From Pseudalkalibacillus hwajinpoensis (GTDB taxonomy: Bacteria > Bacillota > Bacilli > Bacillales > Guptibacillaceae): 64,000 nt of DNA. Shown here in pieces: positions 1 to 8,411 of the stretch. The stretch is taken from contig NZ_JADFCM010000001.1 in assembly GCF_015234585.1 (NCBI RefSeq), forward strand, positions 124,001 through 188,000, written 5' to 3'. The notes under the pieces were generated by a model that made no database searches, was not told the DNA's origin, and worked only from the letters and a program-made list of their open reading frames with translations. Position numbers and translations under genes: made by a program. Numbering within the stretch: the stretch's first letter is position 1; every line of letters begins with the position of its first letter.

Positions 1-660
1 TGTGTCTCGCAAGAAATTAAAAGACTTAGGTACTTTAATTTCCTCAGTAGATTTAGAGTTTTTACCAACTGCTTTTCCGACAGCAGCTGCGATTAGATAA
101 CCGAACGAGCCAAAGTGGCCGATCGCGAAATCATCGCTACCTGTAATTTTTCTTGTGTAAGGTTGTAGTAGGGCAGGTAAGAGGACCATCAGAGAACCAA
201 GAATAATTGAACCAGTGACGATCATTGTTACGCCACTAAAGCCACCAGTTGAAAGAATAACAGCAATCAGACATGCCATGAACATGGTGTGATGACCAGT
301 TAAGAAGATATACTTAAAAGGGGTAATGCGTGCTAGAAGAATGTTTGCTACCATTCCGAAAAGCATAATCATCGCTGTTTCTGCGCCGAACGCATCCTGT
401 GCTAATGCTACAATCGCTTCATTATTCGGAATGATTCCTTGAATTTCAAAAGCGTGATCAAACATACTACTAAAGTTATCAAGGGAGGCGACAAGCACGC
501 CAGCGCCTGCCCCCAAAATGACAAATCCCATGATCGTTTTTAATGTACCTGATATAACATTTGCGACATCTTTCTTTTGAAGAAGGAGACCAATAAGGGC
601 AAATAACCCTACAAGAATCGCCGGTGTGCCTAGAATATCTTTCATTATAAGATCGACCAT
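1..660 (-). CDS. ulaA: PTS ascorbate-type transporter subunit IIC (partial, 3' end outside window)
   Basis: This is the membrane channel of an ascorbate-type (SgaT/UlaA) phosphotransferase system, which moves the sugar acid inward while it is phosphorylated. 220 codons are visible; the C-terminal half lies beyond base 1. The translation starts MVDLIMKDILG and is a run of hydrophobic helices with family-typical stretches such as VLGAGAG, FLTGHHTMFMA and GHFGSFGYLIAA. The start at 660 has an AAAGGGG ribosome site about 9 bases upstream and lies only 4 bases after the IIB stop, so the two are cotranscribed. L-ascorbate as substrate is family knowledge; a related sugar acid is possible. Confidence 0.9.
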   Translation of the reverse strand, partial: MVDLIMKDILGTPAILVGLFALIGLLLQKKDVANVISGTLKTIMGFVILGAGAGVLVASLDNFSSMFDHAFEIQGIIPNNEAIVALAQDAFGAETAMIMLFGMVANILLARITPFKYIFLTGHHTMFMACLIAVILSTGGFSGVTMIVTGSIILGSLMVLLPALLQPYTRKITGSDDFAIGHFGSFGYLIAAAVGKAVGKNSKSTEEIKVPKSFNFLRDT

Positions 661-664
661 GATG

Positions 665-940
665 TTATGCCCCTTTCAAATTTGCTTCAATCGCCGTCCT
701 TAGTTCCTTTTTATCCATCAAATTATTTAGCTTAATGACATTTCGCTTGCCGTCTTCTAGATTTTCAACAATCTCTGTTGAGCCTAAGAAGTAATCGGCG
801 TTCTCAGATTTACTAGTTGTAAGATCTGTATGATCAACCTCAGCTTCAATTCCAAGCTCGTTTAGGATACTTTTCACGTTCATTTCTACGATAAAGCTGC
901 TTCCTAGTCCATTACCACATACAACAAGAATTTTTTTCAT
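665..940 (-). CDS. ulaB: PTS ascorbate-type subunit IIB
   Basis: This small cytoplasmic phosphocarrier (91 aa) takes phosphate from a IIA domain and gives it to the substrate held by IIC. The N-terminus ILVVCGNGLGSS is the IIB phosphocysteine loop, with Cys8 as the phosphorylated residue, and the length is right for a free-standing SgaB/UlaB protein. It follows the regulator gene by 14 bases with its own GGGAGAG site and precedes IIC by 4 bases, so regulator-IIB-IIC form one minus-strand unit. No separate IIA gene lies between them; a IIA domain is found at the C-terminus of the regulator. Confidence 0.92.
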   Translation of the reverse strand: MKKILVVCGNGLGSSFIVEMNVKSILNELGIEAEVDHTDLTTSKSENADYFLGSTEIVENLEDGKRNVIKLNNLMDKKELRTAIEANLKGA

Positions 941-954
941 TTTTATTCTCTCCC

Positions 955-3060
955 TTAGTTTGAGTATTTTGATACGAGTTTAATAATTTCTTCTTTTTCC
1001 TCTGCACCATAAATCATTTCTAGGTTTTCTTCTTCTGACAGCAGCTCCGAAAGTTGAGCAAGAGCTTTTAGGTGCGTTTCGTTATCTACTGCAGCGAGTA
1101 CGATTAACAACTTTACCTGATGCTTTTCTTTAGATGAAAAGGGAACCTCTTGATCTAATCGAAGCAAGCTCATACCAACCGTATTCACACCTTCTTCTGG
1201 ACGGGCATGAGGAATAGCGATTCCTGGAGCGATGACTACATAAGGCCCCAAATCTTCTACATTTTTGATCATGGCATCGATATAAGAAGAGGTGATTTGC
1301 TCTGTCGCAAGAAGCGGCAGAGCTGCTGTCTTGATCGCTTCTTTCCAATCTGCTGTCTGCGTAGCAAATTGAATGGTTTCTTCATGTAGTAAGTCATTTA
1401 ACATAGGTCGTTCAAACCTTTCTATTGATAAGCTGGTTGGTGATGGAGCAAATAACTGATGTAATTCATTTCTTAGTTCTTTCTCATTCGTAATCGTGCC
1501 ATGTTTTTTCATGATTTCAACGATCACATCTGGGTTCAAGTCAGTTTCTTCATGAGAAGTTGTTTGTACTTCCTCCATCCAATGAAGGATTTTCTCTTTT
1601 CCCTGCTGTGTCAAAATGGGATTCACCGTTAAGACAGGTAACGTGTCATGTTCCAATGGTGATGTTGAGAAGACATAATCCACGTCGTAGTGGTTTTGTA
1701 TGAATTGTCTTCTTGATACTGTCCCGATGACTTCCACATTTGTGAGAAGCTTTTCAAGCTGTCCTCTTAAAATATTTGATGTACCAATTCCTTTTTCACA
1801 AACGATAATCGCTTTTCCGAACGTCACTTCCGGAAGCTCTTCCTTCTGCATCCATGCTCCAAAGTGCATCGCTAGATAAGCGAGCTCATCATCTGGTAGC
1901 TTTTGAGACATCATCAATTCGATCGGCCAAACGGCACGTTTCGTAATGGAAAAGACATCTGGATATTCCTGTTGTACCGACTCTGTTAGTTCGTTTGTAA
2001 TTGGAACATGATATTTCAATCGATAGTACGTTGGTTTAAGGTGAAGAAAAAGAGCTTCCTCTAGTTCATTGCGCTGTTCGAATAAGACACAAGCGTAAAC
2101 TTGAAATTCATTAACGATCTCTCTAACAACTTTTCTAAGCTTGTTACTTTCAAGGCTACCAACAGTGCCTACTTCAGAATAATTGACCCTTGAGCCAAGA
2201 AGGTGCATCGTGATAAAACCTATTTCATCCATTGATAGTGAGAGTTTGAATTGAACTTCTAATTCTTTTGCAATGCTCTTTGCTGCTTCAAATTCTCTCG
2301 TTGAACAAACAGCGTGTTTTTCATCTGGATCGAGCTGGATGCGATGCTCGCCTTTCAAACGTTGAAGAAGAACGACAAGCTGAATGGCTAGAACATCGAT
2401 CGTATCGTCCGTTAGCTCTACTTTTAGAATCGGCTCCGCATTCATGATGATTTGCTTCATCGGTATGAGGTGCGAATAGGTGTGTTCATCACCGTTCTTT
2501 AAGAGCGGATAAAGAAAATTCGTCATTTCGGTTAATTGTCCGTTGGTGAGAACCTCGGACAGAAAACGACTCAATATTCTCCGCTTGTGTTCCTCTTTAC
2601 CTTCCACAACATAGCCGGTTGTTCTTTCAAATTGTAAAGTTAATGTTTCCTCGGCCAGAACTTTTTTCACAAGCTTTAAGTCCTTAGCGACTGTGCCGCG
2701 ACTTACTTGAGTACGTTCCATAAAGTTCTGCATAAAGACTGGTTTATCGTTTGTTAAGAGTTCAACGCCAATTAAGGTGATGCGTTCCGGTTGAGAATAG
2801 TGGTACTGCCATTCTTTTAGTTCCTTCATCAATTTAGGAACGGTCTGTTTGGTCTCTTCAGAGAGATAGTATCCCATTCCTTGTTTAGTTTGGATAATGG
2901 GTAGCTTGTTCTCATCTAGCCAATCGTTAATTTTTTGTAGGTCATAATGGACCGTTCGTTTTGATATTCCTAATTGGTCAATGACATGATCAACCGTAAC
3001 TAACTCTGTTGCATTCACGAGCTTTGTTAGTAAAAATGTGCTTCTTTCATCAAGTGACAT
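955..3060 (-). CDS. BglG/MtlR-type PRD transcriptional regulator with C-terminal EIIB and EIIA domains
   Basis: This is a 701-aa PTS-controlled transcription regulator. Domains in order are an N-terminal helix-turn-helix (about 1-75, with ISKRTVHYDL), a second Mga-like HTH (about 90-160), PRD1 ending at MDEIGFITMH (His286), PRD2 ending at DDELAYLAMH (His399), a GatB-like EIIB with CEKGIGTS (Cys421), and a Mtl/Fru/Asc-type EIIA with IPHARPEE (His618). Phosphorylation of these His and Cys residues by the PTS is known to set activity in this family. I chose ATG 3060 because GGAG stands 6 bases upstream; the frame stays open back to a TTG at 3198 with no such site. It probably activates the ulaBA genes behind it. 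Its EIIA domain might also phosphorylate UlaB, since no other IIA is visible. Confidence 0.88.
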   Translation of the reverse strand: MSLDERSTFLLTKLVNATELVTVDHVIDQLGISKRTVHYDLQKINDWLDENKLPIIQTKQGMGYYLSEETKQTVPKLMKELKEWQYHYSQPERITLIGVELLTNDKPVFMQNFMERTQVSRGTVAKDLKLVKKVLAEETLTLQFERTTGYVVEGKEEHKRRILSRFLSEVLTNGQLTEMTNFLYPLLKNGDEHTYSHLIPMKQIIMNAEPILKVELTDDTIDVLAIQLVVLLQRLKGEHRIQLDPDEKHAVCSTREFEAAKSIAKELEVQFKLSLSMDEIGFITMHLLGSRVNYSEVGTVGSLESNKLRKVVREIVNEFQVYACVLFEQRNELEEALFLHLKPTYYRLKYHVPITNELTESVQQEYPDVFSITKRAVWPIELMMSQKLPDDELAYLAMHFGAWMQKEELPEVTFGKAIIVCEKGIGTSNILRGQLEKLLTNVEVIGTVSRRQFIQNHYDVDYVFSTSPLEHDTLPVLTVNPILTQQGKEKILHWMEEVQTTSHEETDLNPDVIVEIMKKHGTITNEKELRNELHQLFAPSPTSLSIERFERPMLNDLLHEETIQFATQTADWKEAIKTAALPLLATEQITSSYIDAMIKNVEDLGPYVVIAPGIAIPHARPEEGVNTVGMSLLRLDQEVPFSSKEKHQVKLLIVLAAVDNETHLKALAQLSELLSEEENLEMIYGAEEKEEIIKLVSKYSN

Positions 3061-3424
3061 GGAGATCTCCAACTCCCTTACAATTGCAAAATGATACGGA
3101 TGAAACAAATCATGATTTGATATTGCTAAGTATATAGGCGATAGAGTTAATATGAAAGGGTTTGCAATGTGTTGTTTTTGTATTTCGTCAATTTGCAAAA
3201 GTGAACAGATGTGGAATTGGAACGTGTTTGAAGAGAGAAGATTGAATCAATTCTTAGAAATAACCGTATATGTATGGAGTCAGTAGATTAACAAATAGGT
3301 AGGTGATATACTAACCAAAGTATTAAAAGAATCGATTCATTCTTTAGTTTTTCCACCCTAATTTTCCTAGAACCTTTTTAGATAATAGTCTTATAACTTT
3401 GCTTTATAAGGAGATGGAATACTT
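3061..3424. promoter_or_regulatory. Divergent intergenic region between PTS regulator and galM
   Basis: This 364-base stretch holds the control regions of two divergent genes and no convincing ORF. It is A+T-rich. An inverted repeat AAAGAAT-CGATTC-ATTCTTT at about 3326-3345 could be an operator or part of a hairpin; no protein can be assigned to it. AAGGAGATGG directly before 3425 is the galM ribosome site. I could not settle promoters on either strand. Confidence 0.4.
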
Positions 3425-4462
3425 ATGAATATATCCCAAGAAAACTTTGGAACGTTGAATGGTCAGGATGTAACATTATTTAAGTTGCAAACGAAAAGTG
3501 GTTTTGAAATTTCATGTATTGATTATGGATGCATTATTACACGTATTCTCAGCCCAAATAAGAATGGACAACTTGAAAATATAGTACTTGGTTATGACAC
3601 CCTGGAAGAGTATCTAACTTGTTCCAATTATTTTGGAGCCGTTATTGGGAGAGTAGCTGGAAGAATTGAAGGCGGTTTCTTTGAATTAGATGGAAAAGAA
3701 TTTCAATTACATAAAAACGATGCTAACAACCATCTTCATGGAGGTAGTAGAGGGTTTAATAGCGTAATTTGGAAATCCAAAGTGATTGAAAATCATCATG
3801 ATGAGGGGACTATTGAATTTAAATATCATAGTGCTGATGGAGAAGAAGGTTATCCGGGCAATGTTGAAGTTGTTGTACGCTATACATTAAATAATCAAGA
3901 TGAATTAACGATTCATTACAGTGCTACTTCTGACAAAGATACGATCATGAATTTAACAAACCATACTTATTTTAATTTAAGTGGGGATTTGAACGAAGAT
4001 GTGTTAAATCACTCTTTAAAGTTAAAAAGCAACAAATTTCTTGAGTTAAATCACGACATGATACCGACTGGAAAACTAATAAACGTTGAAGGAACGTCTT
4101 TTGATTTTCGGGACAGGAAAAAATTGAGTGAGGGTGTGAATGATCCTCATGAGCAGAATTTATTAGTAGGCAAAGGGTATGATCATCCTTTTATTCTTGA
4201 AGATTACCCAGAAATTGAATTAAGTTCTGAAGGGCGGAAGCTGACCGTTGAAACGAGCGAGCCTTGTGTTGTTCTATATACAGGCAACAGCATAAGTGAA
4301 GGTTTCAAAATAAGAGAGGTTCCTTCAAAAAAATATTTAGGGGTATGTCTCGAGACGCAAAAACATCCCAATGCTATTAATCAACCAGAATTTCCGTCTG
4401 TTGTGCTAAGTGAAAACACACCATATGAATCAAAAACACGCTATAAATTTCAAACTAGGTAA
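3425..4462 (+). CDS. galM: Aldose 1-epimerase (galactose mutarotase)
   Basis: The 345-aa product interconverts the alpha and beta anomers of aldoses such as galactose and glucose in the cytoplasm. Family landmarks are VLGYDTLEEY, the motif FGAVIGRVAGRI (about 75-87), NNHLHGG with the substrate-binding His (about 101-107), the second histidine in NLTNHTYFNL (about 175-184), and a late acidic KYLGVCLETQ segment with the catalytic Glu. Length matches the family's usual 330-350 residues. It starts with ATG after AAGGAGATGG and stands alone, with a terminator about 120 bases downstream. The sugar it serves cannot be told from context. Confidence 0.9.
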   Translation: MNISQENFGTLNGQDVTLFKLQTKSGFEISCIDYGCIITRILSPNKNGQLENIVLGYDTLEEYLTCSNYFGAVIGRVAGRIEGGFFELDGKEFQLHKNDANNHLHGGSRGFNSVIWKSKVIENHHDEGTIEFKYHSADGEEGYPGNVEVVVRYTLNNQDELTIHYSATSDKDTIMNLTNHTYFNLSGDLNEDVLNHSLKLKSNKFLELNHDMIPTGKLINVEGTSFDFRDRKKLSEGVNDPHEQNLLVGKGYDHPFILEDYPEIELSSEGRKLTVETSEPCVVLYTGNSISEGFKIREVPSKKYLGVCLETQKHPNAINQPEFPSVVLSENTPYESKTRYKFQTR

Positions 4463-4581
4463 CCATAAATCCTCATCAAGTCCTTTTATATACAATGGTG
4501 TTAAAAGTACTATTTGTATCTCATATAGGATCTACCTTGATGTTATTGGAATCTTTTCTGATTCGTTATAGTTTGTCTCTC

Positions 4582-4622
4582 AAAACCAAGAAGCCTTTTA
4601 TTCGGAGGCTCCTTGGTTTTTT
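4582..4622 (+). terminator. Rho-independent terminator after galM
   Basis: Arms AAAACCAAGAAGCC and GGCTCCTTGGTTTT form a 14-bp stem with one G:T pair, followed by a T run. The rest of the 310-base gap 4463-4772 shows no gene and no clear promoter. Confidence 0.85.
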
Positions 4623-4772
4623 ATATAAAAATGTTTCGATTTATACAAACTGGGAAATTAAGGTATAGGTGAAAGAAACTGGTGATTACGAAAACCATCA
4701 GGTAGTTCCATACATAATGTAACGTCAGATCCCTAGCCTTCTCTTGCCAAAAAAATGAATTGGAGTGTTTGG

Positions 4773-5681
4773 ATGTTAAAGAAGTTAGCCCCACTATCGT
4801 TAGCAGCAGTTGTTTTTGTAGGTGCCCCGTTTCACACCTCTGCAAAGGAAATGAGTGCGACGGACATTCTAAAGCAGTCGAATGAAGCAATGACTGAAAT
4901 CGAGAGCTATTCTACAAAAACAAATATGGAACAATCGATTCCTCTTAAAGGTGAAACGATGTCCATTTCTAGCGAATCTGAAGCGGACATAACGCTGAAG
5001 CCTTTCGCAATGCATCAGGTTGTGACAACACAATCGCCTGAGGAAGGTGAAGTCTCACTAGAGTCTTATTGGACAGAGGAAGGTTTCTACCAGGAAGATC
5101 CTGAAAAGGGCTGGATTAAGATGCCTGAAGAACTGACGCAAGGTTTAGAAGAGCTTCAAAGCATGACGATGGTGGAAGGCCAGATGTCGCAAGCCGAAGA
5201 ACTTGGTGAAGAGATGAGCGTTGAAGAAACTGGCGAAGGATTCGTTTTAACATATGAGGGCGACGGCAAGACGTTAATGGAAGCATCTATGAAAATGTTT
5301 GAAGAGAGTATGTCAGGTGAAGACTCCGGGTCAATGAAAGGACTTATGGAGCAGATGACGATTAATGATTTTAACTATGAAGTGACGATCGATAAAAAGA
5401 CTTATTACATGAAGCAATTATCAATGGACATTGATATGGATATGGAAATCGAGGGAGAAAGCATGAATATGACTCAATCGATGGAAATGTCGGTAGACAA
5501 CTATAACGGTGTTGATGAAATTACCGTTCCAGCTAATGTGATTGATTCGGCGAAGCCATTGGAGGGCGGACAAATGCCTGAAACGGCTACTGCCAATCCT
5601 ATGCTTGCCTTAGGTGGAGCGTCTCTAGCTGTAATAGCAGGTGGCCTATTGGTTTTCAGAAGGAAAACACGTACTCAATAA
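4773..5681 (+). CDS. Met-rich exported protein with a class D-type cell-wall sorting signal
   Basis: This 302-aa protein is secreted and probably attached to the wall. It has a signal peptide (MLKKLAPLSLAAVVF..., cleavage near HTSAKE), a soluble domain resembling the LolA/LppX-like beta-sheet fold (inferred from EQSIPLKGETMS and DITLKPFAMHQ; not certain), and a C-terminal sorting signal: MPETA, then a hydrophobic stretch, then RRKTRTQ. MPETA matches LPxTA, the class D sortase motif, with Met for Leu. The protein is unusually rich in Met (about 28) and acidic residues, densest in YMKQLSMDIDMDMEIEG. ATG 4773 is preferred because GGAG lies 7 bases upstream; an in-frame ATG at 4755 has no such site. 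The sortase gene follows 72 bases later. The function is unknown; metal binding is only a guess from composition. Confidence 0.75.
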   Translation: MLKKLAPLSLAAVVFVGAPFHTSAKEMSATDILKQSNEAMTEIESYSTKTNMEQSIPLKGETMSISSESEADITLKPFAMHQVVTTQSPEEGEVSLESYWTEEGFYQEDPEKGWIKMPEELTQGLEELQSMTMVEGQMSQAEELGEEMSVEETGEGFVLTYEGDGKTLMEASMKMFEESMSGEDSGSMKGLMEQMTINDFNYEVTIDKKTYYMKQLSMDIDMDMEIEGESMNMTQSMEMSVDNYNGVDEITVPANVIDSAKPLEGGQMPETATANPMLALGGASLAVIAGGLLVFRRKTRTQ

Positions 5682-5693
5682 TCTATTGTGAAG

Positions 5694-5719
5694 AACCGCA
5701 AAGCATGATGCGGTTTTTT
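5694..5719 (+). terminator. Rho-independent terminator between substrate and sortase genes
   Basis: The stem AACCGCA/TGCGGTT has an 8-base loop and is followed by TTTTTT. It would make the sortase message less abundant than its substrate's if read-through is partial. Confidence 0.75.
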
Positions 5720-5753
5720 CCCTTTCTATAGGACGAGCAATTGAGGTGGAGAA

Positions 5754-6386
5754 ATGAACAAAGTTTATGTTGTTTTGATGTGTGCAGGTCTATTTATAGC
5801 AGCCTTCTATGGCTATGAGTGGTGGCAGTCCACGCAAGCAGTTGAGCAAGTAGATGCTGAAGAGACTGAGAGGTGGAATACCGAAGAAGCAAGCGAAGTT
5901 CAGGAAATAGAAACGGCTAGTAGTCATTCAAAAGAGCAAGCGGTGGTAATGAGTAATGAAATAAATGCTTATGAGAAGGGCGAGGAAGTTGGTCGACTAA
6001 TTATCCCTGCAATTGAAAAAGGATTTACTACTTATTGGGGAACAGATGAAGAAACGTTAAGTCAAGGTGTTGGGATGTACGTAAGTCAGTATACAACGAC
6101 ACCTGATCAGGGCCGCCATACCGTATTAAGTGGACATCGGGACACCGTTTTCACTGGTTTGAATAATGTTCAGAAAGATGATCCAATCTTTTTTGAATTC
6201 GATGGAAAACGATATGAGTACATCGTTGTCGGAATAAAGGTTGTTGATGAGGACGACAGGACGGTTATTGTCGACAAAGAAGAGGCGACATTAACGTTAA
6301 CGACGTGCTATCCTTTTGAATTCATTGGGCACGCCCCTGAACGATATGTGATTCAATCTGAACTAGTGAACGTTATGGATATGTAG
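5754..6386 (+). CDS. Class D sortase
   Basis: This 210-aa membrane-anchored transpeptidase cuts a sorting signal and links the protein to peptidoglycan. An N-terminal anchor (about 3-22) is followed by a linker and the sortase barrel. The catalytic residues are visible: His128 in LSGHRDTVFTG, Cys185 in TLTTCYPF, Arg197 in APERYVIQ. TLTTCYPF and the short barrel are typical of class D/E enzymes. GGTGGAGAA precedes the start. The only plausible substrate in the window is the gene just upstream, whose MPETA motif fits class D preference. Class D is chosen over class E because of the host phylum and the LPxTA-like motif. Confidence 0.9.
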   Translation: MNKVYVVLMCAGLFIAAFYGYEWWQSTQAVEQVDAEETERWNTEEASEVQEIETASSHSKEQAVVMSNEINAYEKGEEVGRLIIPAIEKGFTTYWGTDEETLSQGVGMYVSQYTTTPDQGRHTVLSGHRDTVFTGLNNVQKDDPIFFEFDGKRYEYIVVGIKVVDEDDRTVIVDKEEATLTLTTCYPFEFIGHAPERYVIQSELVNVMDM

Positions 6387-6420
6387 GTAACCCCGCCAGA
6401 TAAACGAATGAAGCATATAA

Positions 6421-6450
6421 AAAAGTCCTGCCGTCTAGCAGGACTTTTTT
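6421..6450. terminator. Bidirectional terminator
   Basis: GTCCTGC and GCAGGAC flanked by A and T runs form a hairpin that can end both the sortase transcript and the converging small gene. Confidence 0.85.
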
Positions 6451-6736
6451 ATATGCGGGAAAGGGATGTAGAGGGTCGTAAACGCGGTCTGATCTCCTGG
6501 ACAAGATGATCGCCTTTTCCTAATTCATTTAATTGTAATAAAGTATGCGCAATGTTTTCTTCTACTTCATACGTTAGTCCTGTGTTGTAATCAATTAGAA
6601 AATACATCTTTCCATCTTCAACTGTTCCGGATAAGAGCTCGTACTTATCGTATTCAAAATGGACCTCTGTTCCGTATTGCGTCATCTCAAGGTACGTTTC
6701 GAAAGGGGTGACGGGGAATACTTCTAATTTACTCAT
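6449..6736 (-). CDS. Hypothetical small protein (95 aa)
   Basis: I do not recognise this gene. The start at 6736 is set by GGAGG six bases upstream; an ATG two codons earlier abuts the ribosome site and is less likely. The product (MSKLEVFPVTPFETYLEM...) is soluble with no signal peptide or membrane segment. Alternating hydrophobic and charged residues suggest a small beta-rich domain (EVHFEYDKYELLSGTV, MYFLIDYNTGLTYEV) followed by a helix. It is monocistronic and shares the terminator at its 3' end with the sortase gene. Confidence 0.6.
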   Translation of the reverse strand: MSKLEVFPVTPFETYLEMTQYGTEVHFEYDKYELLSGTVEDGKMYFLIDYNTGLTYEVEENIAHTLLQLNELGKGDHLVQEIRPRLRPSTSLSRI

Positions 6737-6879
6737 GTTCATCCTCCAGCTATTTTAATAGATTTTAATAAGCAGTCTATCCGAGTTTATCCTTCTCTAT
6801 ACATGAAAAAAGAGATTTAAAGAATGAAAGTTTTGTAGAGTGGGTTAAGCTCAGATATTTGGAGGTTAAAGCTAACATT

Positions 6880-6908
6880 TTGACTTATAGCTTATAGTGC
6901 TGTATCTT
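6880..6908 (+). promoter_or_regulatory. Candidate SigA promoter for the DAACS symporter
   Basis: TTGACT and TATCTT are separated by 17 bases and lie about 55 bases before the start codon. The match is good but untested. Confidence 0.45.
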
Positions 6909-6962
6909 ATTTCCTAGTAATTATATACGAATAATTCACATTCCTTTATTAGGAGGGAAATC

Positions 6963-8195
6963 ATGAAGAATGTAATGAGAGGCTATTTGAATGCTTCGTT
7001 AATAGTAAAAATCACCGTTGCGCTAGTTCTCGGTATTATAGTTGGTCTTGTTTTTGGCAAGGATGCGGCCATTCTCGCTCCGCTTGGAGATTTATTAATT
7101 AAATTGCTATCGTTTCTTATTATCCCATTAATTCTATTTACATTGATTGTTGGTGTCAATCAAACGAAATTGAATAATCTCGGCCGTATGGGAGGTAAGG
7201 TGTTTCTATACTATGTTTTAACGTCTGCTTTAGCTATCATCGTTGGACTAACAGTAGCGACGTTATTTAATCCAGGTACAGGATTATCAATCGATCCTAA
7301 CCAATCATTTGACGTTCCGGATAATCCTGGGATTGTAAGTGTTCTTTTAAATATCGTGCCATCAAACATCGTTACAGCGTTTAACGAGATGAACTTACTT
7401 GGAATTATTTTTACTGCTTTTGCTTTTGGTATCGCGATTTCTGCGCTGCGAAACTCAGAAGAACACGGTCAGCTCGGTGAGCACCTATATAAAGTAGTTG
7501 AAGGCTTGAATGAAGCGACTTTTAAAATTATGAATGTGATTCTGCAGTACGTTCCAATCGGAATTTTTGCAATCATTGCGAAAACAATTGGAAACCAGGG
7601 GTTGGATACGATTCTCTCACTCGGAAACATGATAGCTGTCCTTTATATTGCTTTAATTGTACAGATCGGAATATATGTACTGTTCTTGCTATTATTCAAA
7701 GTAAGTCCGAAAGAATTTTTTAGTAATGCAAGTAAGCCGATGATCACCGCTTTTGTTACGCAAAGTAGCTCTGGCACATTGCCACTTACGATGAACGCGG
7801 CGAAAGGGCTAGGGGTTTCGAAAAGTTTATATAGTTTTAGTTTGCCACTAGGTGCCACGATTAATATGGACGGAGCGGCAATCCGAATTGCGATATCTGC
7901 GGTGTTCGCTGCAAATGTCGTTGGCTCACCGCTAAGCTTTACAGACATGTTGATGGTCGTCATCGTTGGAACACTTGCCTCAATTGGTACAGCAGGTGTC
8001 CCTGGTGCAGGAATCGTCATGATCGCCACCGTGTTTGCTCAGGTTGGGTTACCGATGGAAACCGTTGCTTTATTAACAGCCGTGGATGCCTTAGTTGGAA
8101 TGGGTGCCACTGGTCTTAATGTAACGGGAGATCTTGTTGGTGCTTCGATTATTAATCGAAAAGAAAGATTGGCAAAAGGGAAGACAGCTGAGTAA
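6963..8195 (+). CDS. Dicarboxylate/amino acid:cation symporter (DAACS family)
   Basis: This 410-aa membrane transporter belongs to the GltP/GltT/DctA family and imports glutamate, aspartate or C4-dicarboxylates with H+ or Na+. Eight helices and two re-entrant loops are expected. Visible signatures are the serine-rich hairpin TQSSSGTLPLT (about 265-275), NMDGAAIRIA (about 300) with the cation-site Asn/Asp, GTAGVPGAG (about 342-350), and the C-terminal substrate site ALVGMGATGLNVTGD. AGGAGGGAAATC precedes the start. It is a single-gene unit with a candidate promoter and a terminator. The exact substrate cannot be assigned; its length is nearer to GltP-type proteins than to the longer TcyP. Confidence 0.88.
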   Translation: MKNVMRGYLNASLIVKITVALVLGIIVGLVFGKDAAILAPLGDLLIKLLSFLIIPLILFTLIVGVNQTKLNNLGRMGGKVFLYYVLTSALAIIVGLTVATLFNPGTGLSIDPNQSFDVPDNPGIVSVLLNIVPSNIVTAFNEMNLLGIIFTAFAFGIAISALRNSEEHGQLGEHLYKVVEGLNEATFKIMNVILQYVPIGIFAIIAKTIGNQGLDTILSLGNMIAVLYIALIVQIGIYVLFLLLFKVSPKEFFSNASKPMITAFVTQSSSGTLPLTMNAAKGLGVSKSLYSFSLPLGATINMDGAAIRIAISAVFAANVVGSPLSFTDMLMVVIVGTLASIGTAGVPGAGIVMIATVFAQVGLPMETVALLTAVDALVGMGATGLNVTGDLVGASIINRKERLAKGKTAE

Positions 8196-8197
8196 TA

Positions 8198-8228
8198 AAA
8201 AGTCGGGCGATGCCTGGCTTTTTATTTT
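8198..8228 (+). terminator. Rho-independent terminator
   Basis: AGTCGGGC pairs with GCCTGGCT (two G:T pairs) and is followed by a T-rich tract. Confidence 0.6.
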
Positions 8229-8411
8229 GGGCTAAATTTTATCTTAAAAAGGATAAAGACGATAGTGCCTGTATTTGTATCCGCTTCCTAAAAAAATTCA
8301 GGCTAAATCTCACCCCGTGTGTAAGAATAATCCATTTACTTTTAAGAATCTAAATATTAAGATAACAATAACTTTAGAGCTTTCATGCAGAAAAGGAAAT
8401 GGGGGATACGG

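Noticed and set aside
955..3198. The longer regulator reading frame beginning with TTG at 3198
   Set aside because: The extra 46 residues are not like the family's HTH start, and the ATG at 3060 has a good GGAG site.
7643..8029. A 128-codon minus-strand ORF inside the DAACS gene
   Set aside because: It is antisense to well-conserved membrane-protein motifs, has no ribosome site, and shows the low-complexity pattern typical of a shadow frame.
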